Assembly (NCBI RefSeq): GCF_000372725.1
Contig: NW_005200507.1
Location: forward strand, 277,328-341,327
Source of the DNA: Emiliania huxleyi CCMP1516
Taxonomy: Eukaryota; Haptophyta; Isochrysidales; Noelaerhabdaceae
DNA: 64,000 nt
Direction: 5' to 3'
The translations under genes were made by a program, and so were the position numbers. Below the pieces are notes generated by a model. It was not told where the DNA came from. It saw nothing but the letters and a program-made list of their open reading frames with translations, and did not search any database. Shown here piece by piece: positions 1-11,200 of this stretch. Each line of letters opens with the position of its first letter. Positions within the stretch are counted from its first letter, which is position 1.

Positions 1-291
1 CCTCGGGGATAACGACACGGAGGACGCCTCGAAAGTGGTTGGTGCGGGACGCGGTGCGGACGCGGCCATGCATGTACACGGTGCGAAGGGAGGCGGCAGA
101 GAACGCAGAGAAGAGGGAGATAGTGGACCGACGGACGTACGGACACATGTGTCAGAGCGCACACAAGTGGGTGTGCGAAAACAACTTCGAAAGACAGTGA
201 GGCCGGGATCGCACACGGCAGGGGTGGCGGGACGGTTGTGGATCGCGAACAGAGGTCAGAGAGAGAGAGAAGAGAATTTTACACCGCTCCC

Positions 292-345
292 CCCGGGCAT
301 CCCTCCCTTGGGTTGTCTGTTTTCTTTATTTTACTGGGCACGGGA
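292..345 (+). repeat. fragment of the R2 3'-end repeat (cccttgggttgtctg box)
   Basis: This short piece carries the box 'atccctcccttgggttgtc' followed by a T/C-rich tail. The same box recurs near 11.65, 21.34, 26.56, 26.67, 39.16, 52.72 and 59.37 kb. At 26.6-27.8 kb it lies downstream of a transposon ORF, so I read it as the 3' end of that mobile family. No coding sequence is evident around it. Confidence 0.6.
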
Positions 346-595
346 CTGGCGCGCACTGGCACTAACAAGCGGGAAAGAATTTTCACTGGGCTCGGGAACC
401 CGGGGGGGGCTAGGGAACCCGAGATGCTGGGGCGAGCCTCGGCGAGACTGCGTCAGCTGTTTTCACAGCAGGCTGGAAGTACCTCGCCAGCCCTCGACGA
501 ATACACAATTATTTTTTTGTCCTTCACCGCGCTTTGACGACGTTCGTCGTTCCTCCAACACAGTCCGAATCGCGAAAGAATTTTATAGCACACAG

Positions 596-671
596 CTCGG
601 ACTGGCACTACACTCCTTTGGCGGCACTGCAGACTGGCTCGGATTGGCACTACACTCCTTTGGCGGCACTG
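596..671. repeat. two-copy tandem repeat, ~42-bp unit
   Basis: Two adjacent copies start 'ctcgga[c/t]tggcactacac', at 596 and 638, and differ at one visible base before the second copy runs into a TTTC-rich stretch. No gene is seen here. Confidence 0.75.
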
Positions 672-695
672 TTTTCTTTCTTTCTTTTTCAAATG

Positions 696-698
<3 letters not shown>

Positions 699-746
<48 letters not shown>
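699..746. repeat. (GA)n microsatellite
   Basis: An uninterrupted run of GA dinucleotides that ends just before the left inverted repeat of the transposon at 765. Confidence 0.95.
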
Positions 747-748
<2 letters not shown>

Positions 749-756
749 ACAGGCAA

Positions 757-764
757 CACGAGAG
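757..764. repeat. 8-bp target site duplication (partner 2482-2489)
   Basis: cacgagag occurs directly before the left terminus and directly after the right terminus of the inverted-repeat element, and the flanking bases differ. Confidence 0.85.
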
Positions 765-2481
765 CTGAGGGAGGGTGTAGAGGATGTAGAGTGTAGAGCG
801 CTGTAGAGCTGTAGAGCGCTCTGGAGCGCTGTAGAGCTGTAGAGCTCTACATCCGCCGCGGGACGATGTGAGTCCGATGTAGAGCGATGTAGAGCGCGCG
901 CGATTTTGCTGTAGAGTTGGTTGTAGAGGCTCTACAGCCAAATCGCCAGGAAGGCAGTGACTCAAAGAGGTCGAGCCGCGCTAATGGGGTGTCTCCGAGC
1001 TTACTGGAGCTCTGATGGACGGCCCTGACTACCCCTGACACACAGATAGTCACTCTGACGGCACACAACACCCTATAACTGCGTCATGACCAGCCTGCCA
1101 TGCGTCGCCGGTGCCGCATTCGTCGCTGTGCTTCTTTAGCAGGCGGTGGACTGTCGGCTGCGAGGGACGGTCGCATTTGCGCGAGGCGAGGCGAGCATTG
1201 CTGCGCGTTGCATGCGCCATGACTCGCGCCAGCGAGCGCGTGCGGGAGCTCCTGGCTGAGCGCTGAGTCCAAGCGAGTTGCGCTGGCCACGATCGCTACG
1301 CTGAGCCGAACTGACGCGCCGAGGCGCCGGCCAGTCGCAGCCGTGAGGCATGCCACAGCAGCAGAGGCACCTGCCACCCATTGGGCGGGCAGACAGAAGG
1401 CCAGGGCAGCACTGGCAAGTGCAACGCGCCTCATGTCGGAGAGCGACCGTGCCTCGTTCGCCGCTTATGATGTAGAGTTGTTTGTTGTACTACTCAGTGT
1501 ACGTACTTTTAGCTTACTGGGAGATAAGGGAGAGGGGGTTGTGTTCTCTAGGGTCTAGGCCCCTAAGGGCCCTACGCGCGGCGTGAGAGCTCGGAAGCGA
1601 GCTTTGCACGGCGATCGAGGATGGCGCGGTTCACCCCCTTCACCGAAGCGATGCCGATGGAGATGCGTTCCGCGTGGTGTGACACAAATGAGAGGCGGGA
1701 GTGGGGAGGGTACGCGGTGCGGTCAACGCGCCCGAGCGTTGAGCCTTGCGCGCAAGGCGGTTGATCTTTGCAACTGCAGGCGGCGAGAAGCCGCCGCCGA
1801 ATGTCTCGTGGAGAAGCAGGTTGAACTTGTTTCGTTTGCTCTCTCTTGTTGTAGAGATTTCACGTTGTAGAGCGCCTCCACATCGCTCTACATCGGACTC
1901 ACATCGTCACGCACCGGATGTAGAGCTCTACAGCTCTACAGCGCTCTCCAGCTCTACAGCTCTACAGCCTTAGGTTGAGAAATGAGGAGGTTTGGGGGCT
2001 TAAATTGCCATTTAAGAGATTGCAGGCACGGGGGTCCCTCTTTTAAGACCGTTTAAGAAAATCGGCCTCACCGGCATGCGTCGCCGCGTTCCGCGCCGTT
2101 TTCTCCAATACTGCCGTTATTAGGCACAAAAAACCGCCCCTCTGAAGACACATCTGTAAGAGTCTGGTGCACTGGCAGGAGCCATACTATGCATAGGGGA
2201 CGCGTGCAGCTAGCTGCTAGGCTAGCTGATTGTAGCCAGCTACCCGGCCTCCGGCGTCTCTACCGGGAGCTCCTCCGGGACCATCGACCTCAGGAGCTCT
2301 CCCGCACCGTTTAAGCGTTTAAGACCGTTTGAGGAATCGGCGGCCCAGGCAGCCTTAAAACGGGCCTAGGCTCGTTTTAAGCCGTTTAAGCCGCAGGCGC
2401 CCCAGGGCCCACCCTTTTAAGCCTAGGGGGCCCCTAAGTCTACAGCGCTCTACACTCTACATCCTCTACACCCTCCCTCAG
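765..2481. mobile_element. DNA transposon with long terminal inverted repeats, copy 1
   Basis: The left end reads ctgagggagggtgtagag and the right end is its exact reverse complement. The inverted repeats continue inward through runs of the octamer 'tgtagagc'. The element is bounded by an 8-bp direct repeat, cacgagag, at 757-764 and 2482-2489. An 8-bp duplication is typical of hAT-type transposition; Mutator elements usually make 9 bp. The interior shares several hundred bases with the copy at 22.5 kb, in opposite orientation. Copy 1 holds extra internal sequence (about 1480-2430), including a block (1525-1590) that recurs inverted near 45.25 kb. No transposase domain is visible, so it is probably non-autonomous. 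Confidence 0.85.
1084..1434 (-). CDS. short ORF inside the inverted-repeat element
   Basis: A 116-codon ORF opening MRRVALASAALAFC, with a hydrophobic, signal-peptide-like start and an Ala/Arg-rich remainder. Much of it recurs in the 22.7 kb copy of the element, but there a roughly 4-nt deletion changes the frame after about residue 68, which argues against strong selection. I recognise no domain. It may be a spurious ORF carried by a GC-rich repeat rather than a working gene. Confidence 0.3.
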   Translation of the reverse strand: MRRVALASAALAFCLPAQWVAGASAAVACLTAATGRRLGASVRLSVAIVASATRLDSALSQELPHALAGASHGACNAQQCSPRLAQMRPSLAADSPPPAKEAQRRMRHRRRMAGWS

Positions 2482-2489
2482 CACGAGAG

Positions 2490-3352
2490 AGAACCGGCAA
2501 CCGCACGGGAGCAAACAAAACAAAACAAATGATGTGTGAGTGTTAGAGTTGTTTGGTATTGCTAAAAATCTCTCTCACGGAGCTGGCAGCTACGAGCATA
2601 TCACTAGGTCCGTCCCTGCGCAAGTTGCGGATACACCCTAGTCCCCGAGGTGGAACCCCCTGTGGACCTTCTAGGCCCGCGGGTAGCCCATCCCTCACTG
2701 GCTCCCAGTTCCATCACCATCAGTAGTATTCCACAGACGACAGAGCAGTTAGTCACATCTCACTTACGACTTAGCAATAGCAACTGAAATTAGCATAGAT
2801 TCACAGTCTCCATTCCAAACTTTGATCCAAGGGCTCAAGTCTTTATCATTTAACTTGCATTTTAATCATTCGAAATGCCAAGCATCTTGGGATGCGAAGC
2901 ATCTTCAGATGATTCGAGCATCCCAGGATGCTCCGGCATTTTAGTTTTGAAAAAACCATCGAGATGCTCGATCAAATAGGCAAGTAGACAGTGTCAGTGA
3001 TCAGTGTGCAGTCCAAGTAGGGTGCATCTTAGATGCATATTATCTCAAGATGCGCATATCATCTGAGAGAGAGATTTTTAGCAATATCATCCGTAGTACT
3101 GTAGATGGGGGGGTCCCGCCGCCCCTGACGGGCACGCCGGAGCGTAATGGGGGGGCATATAACGGGAGATTAAGTACGGGAGGGGGGTGGAGACTGAAGA
3201 ATTTCTTTTGTCTATGTCAAACCACACCAGCACGGAGCCACGGACCGCAGCTCACCGGAGGTTCCTCCCCGGGTTCCGGACGAGTGGGGACCATACCCGG
3301 CTCATCTCCCGTCACATCCCATCCCGCATCGCCACACAACACCTACCGCACC
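2490..3352. other. gene-free interval, AT-richer, with GATGC palindromes
   Basis: No supported gene. 2528-2580 contains the reverse complement of a dispersed repeat (R4) that recurs at 12.15 and 45.5 kb. The stretch 2820-3060 is clearly less GC-rich than its surroundings and is full of gcatc/gatgc motifs, including a long hairpin (separate entry). Confidence 0.6.
2874..2940. repeat. ~67-bp imperfect hairpin built from gcatc motifs
   Basis: The left arm starts aatgccaagcatcttggg and the right arm ends ggatgctccggcatt. The arms pair over most of their length around a centre near 2906. Shorter gatgc palindromes follow at about 2960-3055. It could be the end of a mobile element or a transcribed stem-loop. 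Confidence 0.7.
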
Positions 3353-3760
3353 TCATCTGACGCCCTCACTCTCCGCCACACGCGACGCAGCTCGCTTCTG
3401 CAGTCGAGTGCGCGAGAAGTTGGCCACAAACGTAAAGGGCATGAAAAAGGAAACGAAGATCACAAAGGAGCTGGCAGGCAGCCGCTGGGCGGTGAGCATC
3501 TGGCGGCGCGAGAGCGCGCGGCTGGCGCCCGCGACGCCTAGGCAGCCCGCAGCGGCGCCGATGAGCGCCGACTGCTTGAGGATCGGCCCCCGCGCCTCTG
3601 CAAGTGCCGCCGTCCGCGGCGCCTGCCGGACCCGGTCGGCCAAGACCTGCTCGGCGTGGCGCCGGGCGACGTCGAGCCGCTCCTCGTGCGACAGGCCGCT
3701 CTCGTCGAAGGCCGTCGAACGGTCGCCGATGCGGCGCAGGGAACGTGACTCGGCGCTCAT
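3353..3760 (-). CDS. small membrane protein, function unknown
   Basis: A 135-residue single-exon ORF starting MSAESRSLRRIGDRS. The first ~70 residues are hydrophilic and helical (a region with HEERLDVARRHAEQVL). A small-residue hydrophobic stretch (about 65-85) and a stronger one (about 95-115, FVIFVSFFMPFTFV) look like one or two membrane helices, followed by a basic tail. It is transcribed divergently from the plastid-targeted gene that starts 231 bp away. I do not recognise a family. Support comes from the composition and the absence of a better ORF on the other strand. Confidence 0.5.
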   Translation of the reverse strand: MSAESRSLRRIGDRSTAFDESGLSHEERLDVARRHAEQVLADRVRQAPRTAALAEARGPILKQSALIGAAAGCLGVAGASRALSRRQMLTAQRLPASSFVIFVSFFMPFTFVANFSRTRLQKRAASRVAESEGVR

Positions 3761-3991
3761 GGCTGCTGTCGGTGTACGGCGACCGATGGAGGTCCGGCTC
3801 GCAGGCGCCGATGCGACAAGCTGGCGGAAACTTCGCTTGATTTTTTAAATTGGGGGCGCGGGGAGGCAGTACGAGTTTCTTGGTGGCAGGAATTCTTCTC
3901 CTACTGCTCGTCGCAGTGATGGGAGCACCGCAGGCCGACACCACACAGGGGCCAGATTCGCCACGTTTTTCTTCTCGAGCGCCGCGAGCTA
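3761..3991. promoter_or_regulatory. shared head-to-head promoter interval
   Basis: 231 bp separate the inferred starts of two divergent genes. The stretch contains a locally AT-rich patch (about 3838-3850) and no clear TATA box. A bidirectional promoter is inferred from arrangement only. Confidence 0.35.
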
Positions 3992-5628
3992 ATGCTGGGG
4001 CTACCTCGCTCCTGGTCTGCCTACCTCCTGGTGGTCTGCCTACCCCTCACGTCTAGCCTCTCTCCCTGCCCGACGGGCCTGGTGGGTCCGCGGCTGCTGC
4101 TTGCCTCGCGCCTCGCCCGCCGCGCGCCGCCCGCCCTCGCGGGCGTGCGGCGCAAGGTGAAGCGAGACGCCGCCGTCGAGATATCAAAGCCGAAGGACGA
4201 CCCCAAGGGGTTCGGCAAGGCAGAGCCGGCGGCGGCGGCGCCTCCCCCGCCGCCCAAGAGGCAGGCTGCGGCCCCGGCCTCCCAGGCTCCGCCCGTCGAC
4301 GTCTTTGCCCTCGCCGCGCCGGGCAGCCGCCTCGCCGACCTCCGCGTGCCTGCGTCGCTCGCGCAGCCGGCGGCGGCCAGCTACGGCGAGCTGTTCCGCA
4401 GCGTGGCACAGGCGGCCTCCTCCGCGCTCGGCGACGACGCCGCCTTCTCCGCCTTCGCCGCCGCCAACCGCGACCTGATGGACTACCGCTTCCAGTACAA
4501 GCTGACGGCGCAGGCGCTCGCGGCAAAGAACCTCGGCGACGCGGCGGCGGGCGCGGAGCGGTCGGCGCTGTGCGATGCGGCGGTGCGTGCGGGCCTGCGC
4601 TTCGACGCGCCCCTCTTCCGCGAGGTTGGCCCCGCGGAGCAGCGGCTCGGGCAGCTGCTCGGCAGCATGCAGCAGGCCGGCGTGGCGGAGGTCGAGGGCG
4701 GGGCCGCAGTGCAGGCGGCGGGGGGGGCGCCGCAGCAGCAGCTGGCCTTCTGGCTGGTGACGTCGGCGGCGATCGCCGCGTGGGAGTCCAAGCTCGACCT
4801 CCCCTCGGTGGCGGACCTCGCCCGCCAGAAGCTGCGCGAGCTGTGCGCCGTGCGAGAGCGGCTCGAGGGGGAGGGGGCGCTGCTGCCAGGCGAGAAGAGG
4901 CGCTGGCATGCGCGCGGCTGCCCCTCCGCTTGCTGACCCCCCTGCCCCCCCTCCCCCCGTGTGCAGCCTCCGGGGTCGACTCCCTCTCCCCCCTCCTCCG
5001 CTGGCCCCTCCCCGCCGCTGGGATGGACGAGGCCGCCCTCGCTGCAGAGGCGCGCGCGGCGATAGCGGCCTGGCAGGTCGAGGACGCGGACGAGCGCACC
5101 GCCGCCCTCCGCAAGCTCGGCTGCTTGCGCGAGCAGTGCCAGCGCCACGCCTACCAGGCAACACCCCCCCCTCCCCTCCCCCCCCTCCCCTCCCCCCCCC
5201 TCTCCCTCGGGCGACCACCACCGGCTACCCCCACGCCCATCGGGGCCAGCGGATTACTGTCGCCCCACACGACCTCGCCCCCACCACTCCACGGCGGGGC
5301 CCTAGCCACCCTCGGGCAGACCGCCACTACACGGGGCCTACACTCCACACCGCACTCCACACCCCCACCCGCCGCCGCCTCGCCCCACACCCGCCTCGCC
5401 CCACCCGCCCCCGCCCCGCCCCACGCGCCGCCGTAGGCCTACCAGCCGCTGATGACGAAGCTGGCCGCCGTCTACGACGTGATGCTCTACGGCGCGCCCC
5501 AGCGGCTCGAGTGCGAGGAGATCCACGCGCCGCCGCGCGAGGGGTACGAGTCGCGGCTGATGCAGCTCTCCGCCGAGGCGGACAAGGTGCTCGACGAGTC
5601 GCAGGTGGACCGGACCCTCTACTTCTAG
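3992..5628 (+). CDS. probable plastid-targeted protein, unknown family
   Basis: I infer three exons, 3992-4889, 4967-5157 and 5446-5628, which give about 424 residues. Both introns have GC donors (cag|gcgag, cag|gcaac). The N terminus has a signal-peptide core (SAYLLVVCLPLTSSLS) followed by an Arg/Ala-rich, acid-poor stretch, the two-part leader used to enter secondary plastids. A Pro/Ala-rich linker precedes helical regions containing RDLMDYRFQYKL and, in the last exon, LMTKLAAVYDVMLYG. The last exon also has the conserved-looking end VDRTLYF. I recognise no enzyme motif. Intron 2 is flanked by the direct repeat gcctaccag, so two acceptors nine nt apart are possible and differ only by an extra AYQ. 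Confidence 0.72.
5149..5445 (+). repeat. intron flanked by 9-bp direct repeat gcctaccag
   Basis: Copies lie at 5149-5157 (end of exon 2) and 5437-5445 (before exon 3). Splicing removes the C-rich insert plus one copy and restores HAYQ-PLMTK. See the finding on intron gain. Confidence 0.75.
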
Positions 5629-6217
5629 GAGTCTACTTCTAGGAGGCGCGGGGAGGGGGCGCCCGGCGGGGGCGCACATGGCGCATGGGCGGGCTAGGAG
5701 GCGCGGGAGCGACATCGGAAGTAGAGCGCGTTGGAGCGAAGAGAAGGAGGTGAGGCGGAGCACCAGCGGTTTTGTGGATCTCGTCGCACGGATTGGTCAT
5801 CATTGCGCAGTGGAGAGATGATGGTGGGGATGTTGCAGTCTGATACCAAAATGTCTTTCCATTGCCGCCACGCACGCAGTGACCACTGTGTGCCTCCGGC
5901 CGCCTAGGCAAACGGCCGGGACGGCGGGCGACCGCCGACCCCATTTATAAATCATTTAAGTCCTAACCGCTAAACGTAAAGGACGGCAGACGAAGTCGAA
6001 GAAAGACGGCGAGCAAGCTAGCTAGGCAGCGAGGTCCGTCCGACGTCCGCACCTGCCTGGATGGATGGATGGATCCTGGTAGGGTCAGTCAGTCACCTGG
6101 TCGTTCGTTGACGGACGGTGTGGGGTGCCGGCCGTGTGAGCGCTGCGCAGCGCCCAGGGGACACCCCTGCGCGCTTGGTGGAAACTACCTCACCCCCACG
6201 CGCACACGATCTCAGTC
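5629..6217. other. intergenic, no gene seen
   Basis: The stop-proximal 'cttctaggagtcta' is tandemly repeated just after the stop codon, and a (tgga)n run sits near 6059-6074. I see no convincing coding sequence; the ORFs on both strands look like composition artefacts. Confidence 0.5.
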
Positions 6218-7429
6218 ATGTTCAGTGGTACTTCGTTTTCTCTCATGTGCGTATCTGATACTCGAGTATCACTCGTCCCATCTTCGACGGGCGGGCCTTT
6301 TGGCAGCGCGTCACGCTCACAGTCCTTATCACCGTATGGCTCCCTCGACGCCTCGGCCATGTGGGGGTTAGCAGTTGTGGCTTCATCGCTGCTCTCATGC
6401 GCTCCTCGACTGGAGGTGCAAGTTCTGGAGGCGGTGCTCCTGGCATTCGCGTGGAAAGCTGCGATGCGGGTCGGCGGCAGCCTAGCGGGGGCATGGGTCG
6501 ACACATGGAGCGCCGAGATTCGGACGCGCTGGCTGAGCCGAAATCTCGTCGCTATGAGGAAACAGATTCCATTGAATGAAAAGGAGGCGCACCGTGCGTC
6601 CTGCATGGCACTCGTCATCATTGCTCAGCACATTGCCGGCGCAACCCTCTGCGTGCCATCTATCCTCTGGCCCGGAGCCGCTTGGTCGGCCGCTCTTGCC
6701 TGCCACGGCGCACTCTCCGAGACGGGGTGGGAAATACAGGACCTGGCGACGCGGGTTCACCGCATTGTCCTCGGCGGTGAGGAGGGTCGGCGGCGCAATC
6801 CACCGGCGCTGCTTGCTCAGGTCAGAGACTCGAGCGCCGCGCGCAGCACGACACGCGCACCACTACCGGACGGAGGCGCATGTCTGTAGGTGATCTTGCA
6901 CCACACGATGGCCTCGTGCCTCGTAGTGCCCGCCAACTTGTTTGTACGAGACTCTGCGGCCTACCACGAGTTTGTGCTGCTGCTGCAGGCTGCTGCGGCG
7001 GTCGAGAAGGCGGCGCAACAATACTCGTTCACGCTCGACACGAGCCGGCGTCCTGACCTAATCAGGATGCGACTGACTGCGCTTGCGGTCCTGGCGAGTG
7101 GCGTCTGGGCCCGCGGCCTGCGATTCGTCTGGCTCGGCAGCGAGCTCCTCCACCTCAGCTGGTCGCGGCAGAGGCATCGATTAGCGGCGGCTTTTGCTGT
7201 CAGCCTCCTCTTCCTCAGTCTGTTCAACGTCCTCCTTCTGATCGACGCCAGCGTCAAGGTGGTCAAGTTCTGCGGTCTCGCCAGCTCGAAGCTGAAGGTG
7301 GACGATGGCGGTGCGGCCGACGCGGCTAGGTTGCGAATGAGGCGAATCGTCGCAGCCGGACTGTTCAGCGGACTGGTCACGGTTGCCCTTGCGATGACTG
7401 GCTTTGCTCTGCTCTTGCAGTTGCGCTAA
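6218..7429 (+). CDS. multi-pass membrane protein, TLC-domain-like
   Basis: Two exons, 6218-6820 and 6890-7429, are joined in phase 0 across a 69-nt GT-AG intron, giving about 380 residues. Several hydrophobic helices are visible (VIIAQHIAGATLCVPSILW; LAAAFAVSLLFLSLFNVLLL; LFSGLVTVALAMTGFALLL). The junction creates VILHHTMASC, and the HH motif in a membrane helix after an acidic SETGWEIQDL stretch recalls the TRAM/LAG1/CLN8 (TLC) fold, whose members act in ceramide synthesis or lipid sensing. The assignment rests on pattern, not on full motif conservation. A downstream Met at 6347 is an alternative start. Confidence 0.55.
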
Positions 7430-8286
7430 CGCGTAATTCGGAGAGATCGTGACCGCCACTGGCCGGTGTGACTGTCTCTACTCCGTCGTCTCGCCGCGAT
7501 GCGCGAAGTCTCCGATGCCGCCGCGAGGCGCGAGCTTCCTACGGCCGATGGCGATGCGCCATGCGGGGTCGGCGACGGCGTCGCCGTCGGGGGCCTCGGG
7601 GAAACACGGCCCTGGAAGGCCGTTCGGGCGCGCTTGAACGGGGCGGGGGGGACGCTCCTTCCACGTTCCACCTTCGATTTCGCTTAAAGGATTAAGCCGT
7701 GTAGCCGTCTCTCGTCTTACGTGTGCTACGCGAGCGGTATCCGATGTCCCTACTCGGCTTTAGAGTCTAAAAGCCGTAACTCTTATCATTAATATCAAGT
7801 ACAATACAACACACATAGTGTGTGAATCCCCCCGCGAGCCCGACGTATACGATGTGTGTGTAGCAGTGACACTCGACTCGCGCACATCCGCACCCCCACC
7901 CTGCACCCACCCCGACCCAACCGCCAACGAGCCAAGGAAGGCGGCGAAAGCGACGCTTAGTCCCGGCGAGGGCCCCGCCCGCCTGAGACGTGTGAGCGCC
8001 TCTTCCCACGCCCCTTCCCCGCCGCCCCGGCACATTCCGCTCATGGTGCGGCCACCGAATGTGCCCCAAGCGACGCACTCTCTCGTGTGTCCCTCCCCCC
8101 CCTTCTCCCTCCCCGCCCGCGGCATGCTGCAGCAGCACACACCTCTCCACTCGGCCCAAGACGGCACAGGGAGCTCCGCTCGCACGGGAGCTCGAGCACA
8201 CAGACATGCATACGGGGCCCCTTGCCGAGTACCCCGCGTCGAACACCGCAGCCTTGCCCTCGCACAGAGGTGCGGCGGTGGCCCAC
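7430..8286. other. convergent intergenic interval
   Basis: The interval lies between the ends of a + gene and a - gene. It contains a small hairpin at 7755-7776 (cggcttt...aaaagccg), a candidate 3'-end structure, and an AT-rich patch at 7776-7830. I see no gene. Confidence 0.5.
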
Positions 8287-11200
8287 TCACTCCACGCCTC
8301 GCAGCGCCGCCGACTGCGCCCGCGTCCGACCGAGCGACGACGGGCAGTCGCTCTGTCGGCGTCCCCGTTCGGCGAGGCGGCGCTTCGCCTCGGCGAGGGC
8401 GTCGCACGTGGAGCGCGGCGTCTCCGCGATGCAAGGGCCGCCGCGGGAGGCGTCCGAGGAGCTGGGCGGCCGCTGCAAGGCGGAACCCATCGACACGCGC
8501 CCCGCGGGCAGCCTGCCCCCGCCGAGGGAGGCGCGGACCGGTCGGCTCTCGAACACGTCCGCTGGCGGCGGCGGCGGCGGCGGCGGCGACGGCGGCGACG
8601 GCGGCGGCGGCGGGTCCGCCTCTGCGATTTCGGCGAGCGGCTCACTGGCGGCGGGCGGCATCAGCGGCGCGTGCTGCATCACCGCGACCGAGGCGCGGCG
8701 CGACGAGGCCTTGAGGGCCCACTGCAGCTGGGTGCGGAGCTGGCTCGCCTCCGCGCAGCGGTCGGCCGCCTCCACCTCCGCCTGCGCGCGACGCTCGTCC
8801 GCGTCGCGCAGCTCGCTCTCGAAGATGGAAGTGTACGCCTGGCGCGCCGAGCGCTCGAGCAGCGCCGCCTCGCGCCGCGCCGCGCGCAGCTCGTCGCGGG
8901 CGTCCTGCCGGCTGCACAGCGCCTCCTGCAGCGCGGCGCTCTTAGAGCCGAGCTGCGCGCGCAGCGCCGCCTCCGCCTCCGCCTGCCGCTCCAGCCGCGT
9001 CTCGGCGAGCGAGAGCGAGTGCAGCGCGTCCGTGCTCTTCTTGTTTGCCGCCAGAGCCGCCTCGTTGCTCCTGGCCGCCGCCGCCGTCGCCGCCGCCTCG
9101 GCGGCGCTCGCGTCTCGCGCAGCCGTCTCGGCCTGCTGGGCGTAGTGCTGCTCTTTCTCGGCCCGCGCCTTCTCCTCTGCCGCCCCCTCGAGCGCTCTCG
9201 CCCTCGCCTGCTCCGCCTCGAGCAGCGCGGCGACGGCGGCGTCGCGCGCGCCCTCCGCCTCCTCCGCGCGCGCGGCGGTGTCGCTGAGCTGCTCACCGAG
9301 CTGCCGCTCGAGCCGGGAGAGCTCCGCCCGCAGCGCCCGCACCTCCGCGCCTCGCTCCTCGACGCTCGCCGCGAGGTCCCTCGCCGCCTGCGCCGCCTGC
9401 GCCGCCAGCTCACCCTGCAGCCGCTCGACCTCGGCCTGCAGCGCCGCCTGCTGTCCCGAGGCCCGCTCGGCGGAGGCGACGGCGGAGGCGAGCTCGGCGC
9501 GCGTCTGAGAGCTCGCCGCCTCGCGCTCTGCCTCGCCCGCCTGCGCGTCCTGGCTCATCTCGGCGACGCAGAGCGCGAGCCGCGCCACTTCCTTGTGCAG
9601 CGACGCCACCTCCTCCTCCGACGCGGCAGCCTGCGCGAGCAGCCGCGAATGCTCCGCCTGCGCCTGCGCCTGCGCCTCGCCCTCGACGCTCCGGAACTCG
9701 GCCAGCTCGGCCGCGTACTCGCCCATCCGCTGCAGCTCGCCGCGGAGCTGCGCGAGCTGGCCCGCCTCCGCCTGGCCCGCCTCGGCCTCGCCCGCCGCCT
9801 CGCCCGCCTCTGCCGCCGCGCGCGCCTCTGCCGCGCCCTCCTCGCGGGCGGCCCGCTCCGCGGCGTCGAGTGCGGCCTGCTGGACGACCTGGTCTTGCTG
9901 GACGACCTGGTCGAGCAGCTCGCTCATCACCGCGGAGACGACCGCCCGCGCCTCCGCCTCCCGCTGCTCCGCCTCGCGGCGCAGCAGCTCCTGCCGCAGC
10001 GCGTCTCGCTCCTCGGAGACAGAGGCCAGCTCCCGTGCCAGGGCGGCGTGCTCGCCGGAGGAGACGCTGCCGCCGGCGCGCGCCACCTCGAGCTCGTGCC
10101 TCGCCTGCGGGAAGGTTCCGGGAAAGGTCCAGGGACGGTCTGGGAGAAGGCCGCCTCGAGCTCGGCCGCCACCGCGCTCAGCGCCGCGTGGTTCGCCGCG
10201 AGCAGCTCGCTCGCCGCCTCGCACTCGTCTGCCCACGCCGTCGCCTCCGCCATCGCCGCGTGCTGCTTTGCGCAGCGCGACTCGAGGAGGCTGCAGCGCG
10301 CCGCGGCGGCTTCGTAGCGCGCGGAGGCTGCGGCGGCCTCCTCCTTGCGCTGCCGGTACAGCAGCCGCAAGTCCGCCTCCAGCGTACTCACCTGCGTCCG
10401 AAGCGCCTCGCCGCGCGCCTCCGCCGCCGCCGCCGCCGCCTCGGAGTCGGCCCGCGCCTCCTCCGCCTGCGCGAGGGCGAGCGAGGCCGCCTCGGCGCCA
10501 GCGCGGCTGCCTGCGAGCTCTTCGGCCTCGGCGCGCGCCGCGTCCGCCTCCTGCAGCAGCGTCTGGATGTGCGACTGCTGCTGCGCCAGCTGCTCGCGCA
10601 CTGCCGCCGCCTCGCGCGCCGCCGCCTCTGCCTCCCGCTGCGCACGCCTCTCCCCCTCTGCGCAGCGGGCGAGGTCAGCCCCGTGCTGCTCGCGGAGGGA
10701 GTGCTCGCGGCCCTCCGCCGCGAGCCGCTCCTGGCGCGCCGAGGCGGCCTGCCGCGCCACCTCCGCCCGGAGCAGCTCGTTCGAGATGGCCGCCGCCTCG
10801 AGCTTCTCGCCCAGCCCCTCGGCGCCCAGCCCCTCGGCGCCGAGCCCGCCGGTGCAGGCGAGCACACCGCGCTGCTCGGCCGCCTCGGCGGCGGCGGCCT
10901 CGGCGCCCGACTTGTCCGCCTTGAGCGCCGAGACCTCCGCGGCGTGCTCCTCCCGCGCACCGGCCAGCTCCGCCTGCGCCGTCTCGAGGCTGCGCTGCAC
11001 GAGCTTGAGCCGCTCGCACTTTGCAGAGTACGCGGTGTACAGGTTCTGACCCTCGACGAGGATGCGGTCGTGCTCGTCCTGCCAGGCGGCGGCGTCCTCG
11101 CGCGCGTTGATGAGCTTGGAGAGCAGCTCCTGCAGCACGCCGGCGTCCACGCTCGCCTCGTCGCAAGCGGGCGGCGCCTCCGCGCCGGCCTCGGCGGCCG

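Noticed and set aside
4053..5221. Long minus-strand ORFs opposite the plastid-targeted gene
   Set aside because: Arg/Gly/Ala low complexity; the plus strand has a leader peptide and consistent splice phases.
8059..10317. 752-codon plus-strand ORF
   Set aside because: It is antisense to the coiled-coil gene, Arg/Leu/Ala-rich, with no motif. Long antisense frames are expected opposite GC-rich heptad coding.
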